Of a stretch of 60,246 nucleotides of DNA, positions 35,952-43,742 are shown one piece after another (the stretch's first letter is position 1; every line of letters starts with the position of its first letter). The translations under genes were made by a program, and so were the position numbers. The DNA is taken from NCBI GenBank assembly GCA_964559865.1, contig CAZLJD010000003.1:1-60246 (forward strand). The letters are read 5' to 3'. Below the pieces are notes generated by a model. It did not search any database and had not been told where the DNA came from. It saw nothing but the letters and a program-made list of their open reading frames with translations. The stretch is from JAGHAJ01 sp964559865 [NCBI: uncultured Synergistota bacterium] (GTDB lineage: Bacteria > Synergistota > JAGHAJ01).

Positions 35952-37106
35952 TCAATATATGGGAACTCTCAGTCTCACCCTGTTTATAGCCATGAGTATT
36001 TTCTTCCTCACACCCCTCAGCAAAGAATACGGATTTTCCTTACCTAACTTGGTATCCGCATTACTTACCTTCAAGGCAACATGACTCCGTATTTTGAGAA
36101 GGGCTTCACCTCTTTCCGACGAAACCACAATCTCGTAAGGTTCTACATCCACCCTAAGTGCCCCATCTAACTCCTCTTTCCAACACTTAAGCCTCTCCTC
36201 AGCAGTAGCCTTAGAATTAAACGGTAAACTGAAAAGTACCTTGTTATCAAGCAATAGGTCTGCATAAAAACGGCCACTCTCTTTAACTACACTCCCACTT
36301 ACAACAAGAACCCTGGCTGTCTTTCTCCTGTTTATGGGTATACCTAAGGCTTTTATCTTCTCCTTTATATACTTTATTCTATCAGTAAAAGAGGGATGCG
36401 TCTGTAAAATACCCAAGTCAGGGTGATCGTGCTTCATATATTGTGCACGAAACCTCTCCATCACGGTGAGTAAACCCACTGGATCGTATCCCGCACTCAC
36501 CATAATGTCTATAGCCTTCAGGTCTGCCTGTTTCTCAAACTCTCTACTGTAGTGGGTGAGGAAGGATATCTTCAACAGATTGCTAAAGAAGGCAACAGAA
36601 GGTTTCTTGACCACGACCGCAATGAGAAGGGCATAAAGGCTAAGTCTCTCATTGTTAGCAGCTTGCTTTATAGGATGCCTTAACAGACAGTGAGACATCT
36701 CGTGTGCAAGGACAGCCGCAAGCTCGTCTTGAGATCTAACCCACTCAAGGAGTTTTGTCGTCACAAAAACATAGCCCCCAAGGATAGCAAAAGCATTCAC
36801 ATCTTTATCCTTGATTACAATAAAGTGAAAGCTATACGGCAATTTCCTAATAGCCTTTTGCAACCTATTACCCACAAGGGTAACCTGGGCAACAACTTCT
36901 GGGTCAGTAACAACCTGATAGTGCTTTTCGATCCTCGCAGCAAGCTGTCTGCCCGCTTTTACCTCGTCTTCGACCGACATGGCAAAAAGCGGCGTTACGC
37001 AAAGGAACAAATAGACAGAAAAACAAACTAAGGCTAATAGAAGATTACCTCTTCTTGTCAAAGAAGCGAGGTTCAAGTCCCTTAGGTATCTTATAGTAGC
37101 TTTCAA
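35952..37106 (-). CDS. exported M48-family metalloprotease
   Basis: A 384-residue zinc protease. A basic N-terminus and hydrophobic stretch (LLLALVCFSVYLFLC, about 22-37) ending TPLFA form a signal peptide, so it acts outside the cytoplasm. The zinc site is LAHEMSHCLLRHP (HExxH) with third ligand Glu in SREFEKQADLKAID. This is the BepA/LoiP-like class that maintains outer-membrane proteins. The C-terminal 130 residues carry no clear TPR and are unassigned. The start is TTG seven bases after GGGAGA, inside the flgN-like gene; a TTG at 37061 would give a shorter signal. It ends one base before the upstream edge of dnaX. Confidence 0.88.
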   Translation of the reverse strand: MKATIRYLRDLNLASLTRRGNLLLALVCFSVYLFLCVTPLFAMSVEDEVKAGRQLAARIEKHYQVVTDPEVVAQVTLVGNRLQKAIRKLPYSFHFIVIKDKDVNAFAILGGYVFVTTKLLEWVRSQDELAAVLAHEMSHCLLRHPIKQAANNERLSLYALLIAVVVKKPSVAFFSNLLKISFLTHYSREFEKQADLKAIDIMVSAGYDPVGLLTVMERFRAQYMKHDHPDLGILQTHPSFTDRIKYIKEKIKALGIPINRRKTARVLVVSGSVVKESGRFYADLLLDNKVLFSLPFNSKATAEERLKCWKEELDGALRVDVEPYEIVVSSERGEALLKIRSHVALKVSNADTKLGKENPYSLLRGVRKKILMAINRVRLRVPIY

Positions 37107-37512
37107 TTATCTTTCTCCCAGCACTTAGATTTTCAAGCTCACCCTTTACAGAGCTCAAGTTCGTCTTCAACATATCAATAGCTTCGTCTTCCTTTTCTAT
37201 AATAGACCTTATACGCTCCTTCATCTCCGTAAACCTACTAACAAATGACTCTTTCTCGGAATCGAGGTCAATACTATCTAATACTTCCTTAAGGTCCGTA
37301 AACCCTAAAGAGGAAAGCATAGCATCTATACTCCCGTTAACAGAAGCATACTTTTGCAATAGTACACTCTTCCTCTCAAGTAGTTTCAAAACCCCATCTA
37401 TATTACCTTGCTCCACCAACGCCTTCTGCTCCGCTTCTATACCTTCAAGTTTCCGTAAACACTCTATCTGTATATCCAGATACTCAAGTATCCCAGATAA
37501 ACTATCCTGCAA
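37045..37512 (-). CDS. FlgN-like flagellar export chaperone
   Basis: A 155-residue, all-helical, acidic and basic protein with coiled-coil potential (LDIQIECLRKLEGIEAEQKALVE) and the ending PKGLEPRFFDKKR. It starts at a TTG overlapping the fliS stop by 11 bases. FlgN and FliT chaperones deliver hook-associated proteins or cap to the flagellar export gate. Sequence identity between FlgN proteins is low, so the call rests on size, helical character and the fliS neighbour. It could instead be a FliT-type chaperone. Confidence 0.65.
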   Translation of the reverse strand: MQDSLSGILEYLDIQIECLRKLEGIEAEQKALVEQGNIDGVLKLLERKSVLLQKYASVNGSIDAMLSSLGFTDLKEVLDSIDLDSEKESFVSRFTEMKERIRSIIEKEDEAIDMLKTNLSSVKGELENLSAGRKIIESYYKIPKGLEPRFFDKKR

Positions 37513-37921
37513 GGTTTATACCTTCACCCCCGCTCGTGGACATCCGCTCCTTCTGAAGTTTCTCCATCGCTTCATCCCAAGCAGATTTTAATGTCTCAAA
37601 CATACCCTTTACCTCGAGTATTATCTCCTTATCCTTAGATACATTAGCCTCTATAGTTCTGTAATTCATATATTCGTATAAAACCATCAAGTTCTTTGCT
37701 ATCTCTCCACCTGCTTTCATATCCAAAGAGCTCATCAACTCAAACAAAATGTCTTCAACCCTCATCAGGGACTTGTGAGCAAGTTCTATATCCTTCCTAT
37801 CTATAGCATCCATAGCTCTTTCCAAAAAGAGAATGGCACCCTCATACAACATGGAAACAAGCTTCTCTTTTGAAGCCGTTTGCACTTGCAACTCCTTATA
37901 TCTGTCATACGGTGTACCCAT
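37502..37921 (-). CDS. fliS: flagellin export chaperone FliS
   Basis: A 139-residue FliS. Seen: YDRYKELQVQTASKEKLVSM (the family's Y-x-x-x-x-V-x-T-A-S start), LYEGAILFLERAMDAIDRKD, and LMSSLDMKAGGEIAKNLMVL. FliS binds the flagellin C-terminus in the cytoplasm and prevents premature polymerisation. The gene is usually next to fliD or flagellin; here it is in a housekeeping operon between a YwlE-like gene (4-base gap) and the FlgN-like gene. Confidence 0.92.
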   Translation of the reverse strand: MGTPYDRYKELQVQTASKEKLVSMLYEGAILFLERAMDAIDRKDIELAHKSLMRVEDILFELMSSLDMKAGGEIAKNLMVLYEYMNYRTIEANVSKDKEIILEVKGMFETLKSAWDEAMEKLQKERMSTSGGEGINLAG

Positions 37922-37925
37922 CCAC

Positions 37926-38381
37926 TCACCTCTTTAACCTTGACAAAAGGTTTTCTACCAGATTATCAAGCAGGTTTGCAACCCGTTCGTAAACTTCCTT
38001 TTGTCCACCAAAAGGATCCTCCACATCTACAATTTCACCAGTGGCATATTCACCAATATTGTATATTTTAGTCCTTTCCCTCGGGAATACCCTCCTTAGG
38101 AACTCCGCTTCTTCCCCTGTCATCGTCAAAACGAGATCGCTCCCCTGAATCCTTTCCAAAGTGAGAATAGAACTCCTATGCCCCGAGATATCAAGTCCAA
38201 ACAGTTCCTTCATCACAATAACGGCATTTTCTGAAGGCCTTGACGAATCATTGGCCCATATTCCTGCAGATGAAACTTCTACATTTTCAACACCCACTTC
38301 CTGAAGCCTTTTTCTCATCAGCGCTTCTGCCATCGGGCTCCTGCATGTATTGCCTTCGCACACAAACACAATCTTCATCAT
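37926..38381 (-). CDS. low-molecular-weight phosphatase, arginine-phosphatase (YwlE) type
   Basis: A 151-residue LMW-PTP fold. The P-loop is VCEGNTCRSPMAEA with catalytic Cys8 and Arg14, and the general-acid Asp is in DVEDPFGG. The P-loop residue before the second Cys is Thr (GNTCRS). In Bacillus YwlE this Thr gives specificity for phospho-arginine, while phosphotyrosine enzymes have Ile or Leu. So it may reverse McsB-type arginine phosphorylation, although no mcsB is in the window. Its ATG overlaps the obgE stop (ATGA). Confidence 0.88.
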   Translation of the reverse strand: MMKIVFVCEGNTCRSPMAEALMRKRLQEVGVENVEVSSAGIWANDSSRPSENAVIVMKELFGLDISGHRSSILTLERIQGSDLVLTMTGEEAEFLRRVFPRERTKIYNIGEYATGEIVDVEDPFGGQKEVYERVANLLDNLVENLLSRLKR

Positions 38382-39649
38382 AAAACCTCTTCATAAAGGA
38401 ATTCTCTATCACCAATATTCACCACATCACCCGCTTTCGCACCCAACCTCTGCAATCTCTTCTTCAAACCCATTCTCCTCAATCTCCTAAGAAGATAGCT
38501 AACCGCCTCCTCGTTTTCAAAATCCGTCATACGACACATCTGCAAGACCTTTCTACCCGAAACCACAAAACCTCTGTCACCTTTCTCTACTATCATATCA
38601 GGTTCAAACCTGACAGTCAATCTCTCTGCTCCCTCTTCCTCTACTGCAGTTGACTCCTTTATTCTATCTACCACTTCAAACAAAAACTCCTGCAGCTCCC
38701 TCACACCTTCACCCGTAATAGCTGAAATCATAAAACTTACAGGGGCTAACTCCTTCAACAAATGCAACACATTCCTTCTCCCGTCTGGACCAATTAAGTC
38801 TATCTTATTACCAACCACTACATACTCTTTTTTCTCAACTCCCTTACCGTAACTCACAAGCTCCTTTTTAAGACTATTAAAATCCTTTCTTATCTGCTCA
38901 ACATCTGAGGAAGAAACATCAAGCAAAAGCAAAAGATATCTTGTCCTCTCTATGTGCCGAAGAAACTCTATACCCAACCCTTTTCCCTCTGCTGCACCTT
39001 CTATAAGACCTGGGATATCAGCAAGGACTACCGATCTCTCGATATCCTGCATCACACCTATGTTAGGATAAAGCGTAGTAAACGGATAAGAAGCTATCTT
39101 AGGAGTCGCATTCGACAGCTTGGACAACAGAGTTGACTTCCCCGCATTAGGCAAACCTACAATACCCACATCTGCCACTATCTTGAGCTCCAGCTCAAGA
39201 TACCTCTCCTCTCCTAAATCGCCTTTCTCTGCCCACTTAGGCGCCTGATTTGTAGAGGTTCTAAAAGAAGCATTTCCCCTTCCTCCCTTTCCACCCCTGG
39301 CAACAACTACTTGCTGACCATCTCGCAGCAAATCTGCTATCACTTCACCCGTAATAGCATCCCTTACCACCGTCCCAACGGGAACCTCTATAAAGGCATC
39401 TTCACCTTTCCTGCCATGTGCCTTTTTTCCACTACCACTCTTACCGTCCTCCGCTTTTACATAAGGCCGATACTTCAAGTCCAAAAGAGTGAGGAGGTTT
39501 GTTCTCGCAACTACTACTACACTGCCACCATCTCCACCGTTACCTCCGTCAGGTCCCCCTCTCGGTACATACTTTTCCTTCCTAAAGCTTACAGCACCAT
39601 CTCCTCCCTTTCCCGCTTTAACACGCACCTTTACCTTATCAACAAACAA
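38378..39649 (-). CDS. obgE: GTPase Obg (ribosome assembly), with OCT domain
   Basis: A 423-residue Obg protein for 50S assembly. Residues 1-158 are the Gly-rich OBG fold (GGDGAVSFRKEKYVPRGGPD, RGGKGGRGNASF). The G domain follows: G1 GLPNAGKSTLLS, G2 region SYPFTT, G3 DIPGLIEGA, G4 NKID, G5 SAITGEG. Residues 345-423 are the C-terminal OCT domain found in Firmicutes, Thermotogae and others, not in E. coli. The TTG start has GAGGTG eight bases upstream, overlapping the rpmA stop. Confidence 0.95.
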   Translation of the reverse strand: MFVDKVKVRVKAGKGGDGAVSFRKEKYVPRGGPDGGNGGDGGSVVVVARTNLLTLLDLKYRPYVKAEDGKSGSGKKAHGRKGEDAFIEVPVGTVVRDAITGEVIADLLRDGQQVVVARGGKGGRGNASFRTSTNQAPKWAEKGDLGEERYLELELKIVADVGIVGLPNAGKSTLLSKLSNATPKIASYPFTTLYPNIGVMQDIERSVVLADIPGLIEGAAEGKGLGIEFLRHIERTRYLLLLLDVSSSDVEQIRKDFNSLKKELVSYGKGVEKKEYVVVGNKIDLIGPDGRRNVLHLLKELAPVSFMISAITGEGVRELQEFLFEVVDRIKESTAVEEEGAERLTVRFEPDMIVEKGDRGFVVSGRKVLQMCRMTDFENEEAVSYLLRRLRRMGLKKRLQRLGAKAGDVVNIGDREFLYEEVL

Positions 39650-39661
39650 CCTTTACACACC

Positions 39662-39910
39662 TCAATAGACACTAACCCTCTTCTTTCCCTTACCAAATCT
39701 TTCAAATTTCACCTTCCCATCCTTCAAGGCAAAAAGTGTATCATCTTTCCCTCGTCCCACATTGACACCGGGGTAAATCTTCGTTCCTCTCTGTCTTACA
39801 ATGATATTTCCTGCCTTCACTACCTGTCCATCAAATATCTTCACACCAAGTCTCTTAGCATGGCTATCTCTACCATTTACCGAACTGCCACCGCTCTTCT
39901 TATGTGCCAT
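39662..39910 (-). CDS. rpmA: ribosomal protein L27 without N-terminal extension
   Basis: An 82-residue L27. It starts [20 protein letters not shown], the mature-type sequence. The extension found in Firmicutes, which ends in a Prp-cleaved Phe-Ala motif, is absent, although the prp gene is next door. In-frame codons upstream of the ATG (Gly-Gly-Ile) are part of the ribosome site. L27 reaches to the peptidyl-transferase centre through this N-terminus. The ATG overlaps the prp stop (TAATG). Confidence 0.97.
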   Translation of the reverse strand: MAHKKSGGSSVNGRDSHAKRLGVKIFDGQVVKAGNIIVRQRGTKIYPGVNVGRGKDDTLFALKDGKVKFERFGKGKKRVSVY

Positions 39911-40245
39911 TATTCCACCTCCTCCACAACCCTGAGAAAGTTCGGATACCTCTGCGCTATCCCCTCTATTCCATATCCAATAACCCTCTGTAGCAGTCTT
40001 AGTTTCTCCCTATCTTTCTCCCCTACACGACCGTAAAAGAATCTTAGATTGGCATAACCGTTTCTCAACGAATACGAATATGCTTCCCGAGGAAGCTCTT
40101 TCTCCAACGAAAAGATAACCGTTTCAAGCAGTGCCGAAACCGCTGCACACACAATATCTCTTCCTTTAAAGCCAAAACCCGCATGCCCCTTCGTCTCTAT
40201 TTCGTGCAGGTCCTTATCCTTTTTACGAAACACCACCACCAACAT
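39910..40245 (-). CDS. prp: ribosomal-processing cysteine protease Prp
   Basis: A 111-residue Prp (YsxB) protein. The catalytic pair is visible as His in ETKGHAGFG (near residue 21) and Cys in [15 protein letters not shown] (near residue 34). Prp normally removes the N-terminal extension of L27, and the gene lies, as usual, between rplU and rpmA. It starts at an ATG 23 bases inside rplU. The neighbouring L27 lacks the extension, so its substrate here is unclear. Confidence 0.93.
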   Translation of the reverse strand: MLVVVFRKKDKDLHEIETKGHAGFGFKGRDIVCAAVSALLETVIFSLEKELPREAYSYSLRNGYANLRFFYGRVGEKDREKLRLLQRVIGYGIEGIAQRYPNFLRVVEEVE

Positions 40246-40549
40246 TTATACCCTCAACCCTCACTTTGTAGTAAATTTGTCTGTGACCCTTCTTTCTTCT
40301 ATACTTCGTTTTAGGCTTATACTTAAAGACAATGATCTTCCTGTCCTTTACCACATCCTCAACCACAGCATTCACTTCCACCCCTTCCACATAGGGCTCT
40401 CCTACCCTAATATCCTTACCATCAGAAAACAGCAGGACCCTATTAAACCTCACCTTACCATCTACACTCTCAGGTATGCTATCCACATAAAGTATATCAC
40501 CAGGACTCACCTTGTAGTTCTTACCCCCATTTTCCACTACCGCATACAC
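40223..40549 (-). CDS. rplU: ribosomal protein L21
   Basis: A 108-residue L21 with the family blocks VVENGGKNYKVSPGD, FNRVLLFSDG, GEPYVEGVEVNAVVE and the C-terminal signature FKYKPKTKYRRKKGHRQIYY. The C-terminal nine residues (INVGGGVS end) are encoded in the overlap with prp. The start is GTG behind AGGGGGGAT. It is the first gene behind a good promoter and heads the 13-gene run. Confidence 0.97.
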   Translation of the reverse strand: MYAVVENGGKNYKVSPGDILYVDSIPESVDGKVRFNRVLLFSDGKDIRVGEPYVEGVEVNAVVEDVVKDRKIIVFKYKPKTKYRRKKGHRQIYYKVRVEGINVGGGVS

Positions 40550-40589
40550 TCTCTAATCCCCCCTATAACATTATTCGAACACGAAGATA

Positions 40590-40618
40590 ATTATATTAGG
40601 TATCACAGTTCAAGTCAA
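40590..40618 (-). promoter_or_regulatory. promoter of the rplU-prp-rpmA-obgE run
   Basis: On the minus strand TTGACT and TATAAT are 17 bases apart. The expected +1 is near 40583, giving a leader of about 34 bases before the rplU GTG. That is too short for a large L21-binding leader. Confidence 0.8.
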
Positions 40619-40688
40619 CATTCAATCAGCTAAAATCTGTGCTTCTACTCCAGTTCAACTCCGTTCAGGGTTATACACATTCCAAATC

Positions 40689-41606
40689 TCAACCAGCAGA
40701 GTTACACACAATCCAGTAAGGCCTGTTACCTTTCACCTCAAGCTTCAATCTGCCAGTACCATAGAGATAGCTAAGATAAGCTACAACCGTAGTATTCGCC
40801 AAATGGTACTGAGAAATCGTAGTAATCTCCATGCCGCATGCCTCAGCGACACTTACGACCAACTGCTCCGTGCTCAGAGGCCCTCTCCCTAAAACGGAGA
40901 AAATAACATCAATAACACCTTCAATAGCATCCATATTAGCGCCTACAAGAGCAGAAACATCTTCAGTAGGTTGCGCATGTGAGGGTACACACATATTATA
41001 GTCAATCCCGGTAAGCAACTTCAGTGTATCCAACTGCTTACCAACATCCACCAAAAATGTCACCTTATACTTTTCTATAATCTCCTCAGAAAATACAGCA
41101 TCTCCACAGAACAGCACACCATCAACCAAAAAACCAACATGATTAACCGAATGCCCTCCCAAAGGTATCACATCTATAGTAATATCCTCCACACTTATCC
41201 TCTGTCTCCCTGCAGGTATAACATAGTCTACAGTCACACCTTCAGCCATGAGAAACTTTATCATCAGATCACGAGGAGGTGATGCACCAGAAAACAGCGA
41301 AAACGGCTCCAAGTATGGATATTCCACGAAGGCATCCTCTACCTCAGGGACATATACTTTTGCTCCCAGTCTTCTTTTTATGTGGAGATTTCCTCCACAA
41401 TGGTCTGCATGCGAGTGAGTGTTAAACACAAAGAAATTCCTACCCTTATCCTTTACTTTTCCAACAATCGCCTTTGCAGAACTTTTGTCTATCCCAGAAT
41501 CAATTATAGCAATTCCATCGTCACCAAACACGATACCCACATTGGTAAATCCCGGCAGATAAAAGACCCTATCTGTCAGTTTTACAAGCTCTTTCACACC
41601 GATCAA
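40689..41606 (-). CDS. metallo-beta-lactamase-fold hydrolase
   Basis: A 305-residue MBL-fold hydrolase. The zinc motif is FNTHSHADHCGGN (HxHxDH) near residue 65, with the later His in LGGHSVNHVGF and Asp in FCGDAVFSEE. No signal peptide. It resembles the SoxH/Zn-dependent hydrolase group rather than glyoxalase II or RNase J; the substrate is unknown. The C-terminal 80 residues form a winged-helix-like tail (LSTEQLVVSVAEACGMEITT). It is the last gene of the glnA cluster, and its ATG overlaps the asparaginase stop (ATGA). Confidence 0.85.
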   Translation of the reverse strand: MIGVKELVKLTDRVFYLPGFTNVGIVFGDDGIAIIDSGIDKSSAKAIVGKVKDKGRNFFVFNTHSHADHCGGNLHIKRRLGAKVYVPEVEDAFVEYPYLEPFSLFSGASPPRDLMIKFLMAEGVTVDYVIPAGRQRISVEDITIDVIPLGGHSVNHVGFLVDGVLFCGDAVFSEEIIEKYKVTFLVDVGKQLDTLKLLTGIDYNMCVPSHAQPTEDVSALVGANMDAIEGVIDVIFSVLGRGPLSTEQLVVSVAEACGMEITTISQYHLANTTVVAYLSYLYGTGRLKLEVKGNRPYWIVCNSAG

Positions 41607-42589
41607 GCCCTTCTCAACCTGAACACAGGCATCATCTCACCAACATTCATACCTCTATGATTATAAATCTTAACATCTGCATATCCAACAAGAGCTGATA
41701 ACATATCATCGTCAATCAGACCCAGCTGCTTTAACACTTCCACCACTACCACAGATATCGCTCGCGAGCTACCATCATATATCTTAACGACTATTCCCAC
41801 CTTTCTATCAGGAACAGCCATAGTGAAAAGTCCTTCAGCACCACTCTTCGCTATAAACCTACTTTTTCCCACCCTTATCAACTCTGTAGTAAAACTGCCA
41901 CTATATGAAACCATCTCCGGATACCTGAGCATCGCCTCTCGCACAAGGGAAGCCGGTTTACCATCGTCCACAGACAGTCTCGCATACATATAACCGTATC
42001 TCCACAAAGGAAGAGAAAATGTAACAACACTACAACCATCTACACCTGTTGCAATGGCATCTTCATTCACCGAAGCATACCTTGCAACCATCTTCTTAGC
42101 CAACACTTGAACAGGGTGATCTGGCATCCAATAGTCACCCAAATTCCACCTGTTAAACTTGGCAACTGCAAGCATACCACTGTGTTTACCAGAGCAATTG
42201 TGCATCAAGGGTGTAGGCGACTTTCCAACTTCATAAAGCCTCTTATTTGCCCTCCTATCAATAGGCCTATGTATGCCGCATCTCAGATAACTCTCATCCA
42301 AACCAATTTTATCCAGTATACCCCTCACAACTTCTACATGTTCATCACTCCCGCCATGAGAGCCACACATAACGGCAAGCTCTTTTAAAGAAAAGTGGTA
42401 GTGTTCAAATGCACCGCTTTCTATGACCACCATTGCCTGAAAAGGCTTTGCAGAAGACCTCATAAAGAACGACTGAAATATATCTCCGTAGGAAAACTGC
42501 ACTCTACCAAATTCATCTACAACAGCTATTGCTCCATAGTGGATTGCATCTATTCCATCACCCCGCCTTACCTCCACCAACTCATCCAT
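41603..42589 (-). CDS. L-asparaginase II family (Rhizobium AnsA-type) protein
   Basis: A 328-residue protein of the asparaginase II family, unrelated in fold to E. coli AnsA/AnsB. Seen: FFMRSSAKPFQAMVVIESG near residue 40 (Ser-x-x-Lys), the block VMCGSHGG near 75 (Ser and His), MHNCSGKHSGMLAVAK near 135 (Cys/Ser/Lys) and ATGVDGCSVVTFSLPL near 185. The reaction would be asparagine to aspartate plus ammonia, feeding GlnA. The cytoplasmic form has no signal peptide. It starts directly at the stop of the kinase gene. Confidence 0.87.
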   Translation of the reverse strand: MDELVEVRRGDGIDAIHYGAIAVVDEFGRVQFSYGDIFQSFFMRSSAKPFQAMVVIESGAFEHYHFSLKELAVMCGSHGGSDEHVEVVRGILDKIGLDESYLRCGIHRPIDRRANKRLYEVGKSPTPLMHNCSGKHSGMLAVAKFNRWNLGDYWMPDHPVQVLAKKMVARYASVNEDAIATGVDGCSVVTFSLPLWRYGYMYARLSVDDGKPASLVREAMLRYPEMVSYSGSFTTELIRVGKSRFIAKSGAEGLFTMAVPDRKVGIVVKIYDGSSRAISVVVVEVLKQLGLIDDDMLSALVGYADVKIYNHRGMNVGEMMPVFRLRRA

Positions 42590-43192
42590 TCAAACACCCT
42601 CCCACCTTATTCTGAGGATAACTTTAGTACCACTATCCTCCAAGGGTAATATGCAAAACTCACCCTCCATATCATTTTTCACTATTTCATTTACTATCTT
42701 CAAACCAAGGTGAAAAGAAAAATCTCGAGATATCCCTACACCGTTGTCGGTAACCTCAATGACCATGTGAGTACCATCTCTATGATAGCTAATCAATATC
42801 TTACCATCTCTCGAATAGCAGAAACCATGCTTTATCGCATTCATCACAAGCTCGCTAACAACCACAGAGAGGTGTACAGGGTTAACAGAAGAAGGTATCG
42901 TTAAGTCATCGCCCTCCACATCGTACTCTATCCTCTGGCCTGGCATAAGGGAAAAGGCAACATGATCTTCGAGTATCCTCTTGAGAAGCAACCTCAAACT
43001 AACGCTACCCGTAGTCGACATAAGGTCATAGGATATAGATAAAGAGGCAATACGCCGTATTGCCTCCGACAGTGATTCCTTCGCAAAGACTGACTCCGTC
43101 TCCCTCATCTGCATTCTGAGCATACTGCATATCATCTGTAGATTGTTCTTTACCCTGTGATAAACTTCGGACACAAACGAAGCATTATCCAT
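42590..43192 (-). CDS. sensorless HisKA_2-type histidine kinase
   Basis: A 200-residue kinase made only of the catalytic core. The phospho-acceptor is in EVYHRVKNNLQMI (His12), typical of HisKA_2/HWE-like kinases. The ATPase has the N box LVMNAIKHGF, G1 VTDNGVGIS and G2 HLGLKIVNEI. There is no sensor, HAMP or membrane segment, so a signal must come through a partner protein or a metabolite acting on this core. Its gene overlaps the ANTAR regulator gene by eight bases. Kinases of this type (EutW) pair with ANTAR regulators (EutV), so a two-component pair is very likely. Confidence 0.9.
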   Translation of the reverse strand: MDNASFVSEVYHRVKNNLQMICSMLRMQMRETESVFAKESLSEAIRRIASLSISYDLMSTTGSVSLRLLLKRILEDHVAFSLMPGQRIEYDVEGDDLTIPSSVNPVHLSVVVSELVMNAIKHGFCYSRDGKILISYHRDGTHMVIEVTDNGVGISRDFSFHLGLKIVNEIVKNDMEGEFCILPLEDSGTKVILRIRWEGV

Positions 43193-43721
43193 ACTTCCGT
43201 ATGATCTCCTCCGCTATGGACTTCATACTTCTACCGGTATCCATGGAAAGCTTCTGAAGATATCTATACGCCCTATCCTCACTAACAGACAGCTCTTGCA
43301 TTACTATACCTTTGGCTCGTTCTATAAGTTTCCTATTCCTAAGCTTTTCTTTCGTTATTCTGATCTCTCTGTAGCTATTTGTAGCTATCTCAATTGCAGT
43401 GTAAACATCTTCTTTACTAAAAGGTTTAACCAGATATCCAACAACCCCCGATCTCTTTGCCATATCAACAAACCTTCGATCTGCATAAGCTGTAATTACC
43501 ACCAGAGCTACCTCTTCAGCAATATCCTTTGCTACAGTCAAAGCATTACCATCTGGGAGATTTATATCCATCAAAACAACATCAGGCACACTCCTCTTAA
43601 CAACCACCAACATATCCCTTATAGTAGAGGCTTCACCCACTACCTCATATCCAAGCTCCTGTAAAAGTTCCTTTAAATCCATTCGTATAATGGGTTCGTC
43701 ATCCACTACAACAACCCTCAA
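43185..43721 (-). CDS. response regulator with ANTAR RNA-binding domain
   Basis: A 178-residue regulator. Residues 1-115 are the receiver, with Asp7/Asp8, phospho-acceptor Asp52 in LMDINLPDG, Thr in VITAYAD and Lys in LVKPFSKED. Residues about 120-175 are an ANTAR domain (ERAKGIVMQELSVSEDRAYR, then IAEEII). ANTAR regulators bind paired RNA hairpins and prevent terminators. The TTG at 43721 is chosen because GGAGGGG lies six bases upstream; the GTG at 43727 is inside that site. It is 21 bases after glnA. In Clostridia and others ANTAR regulators also sit beside glnA, so nitrogen control is likely. Confidence 0.93.
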   Translation of the reverse strand: MRVVVVDDEPIIRMDLKELLQELGYEVVGEASTIRDMLVVVKRSVPDVVLMDINLPDGNALTVAKDIAEEVALVVITAYADRRFVDMAKRSGVVGYLVKPFSKEDVYTAIEIATNSYREIRITKEKLRNRKLIERAKGIVMQELSVSEDRAYRYLQKLSMDTGRSMKSIAEEIIRKYG

Positions 43722-43742
43722 AAGCACCCCTCCAAAGCCGGA

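Noticed and set aside
39311-40036. 241-codon open frame on the plus strand across obgE, rpmA and prp
   Set aside because: It runs antisense through three certain genes and has no recognisable feature.
40550-40589. L21-binding leader RNA before rplU
   Set aside because: The predicted leader is only about 34 bases and has no strong stem.
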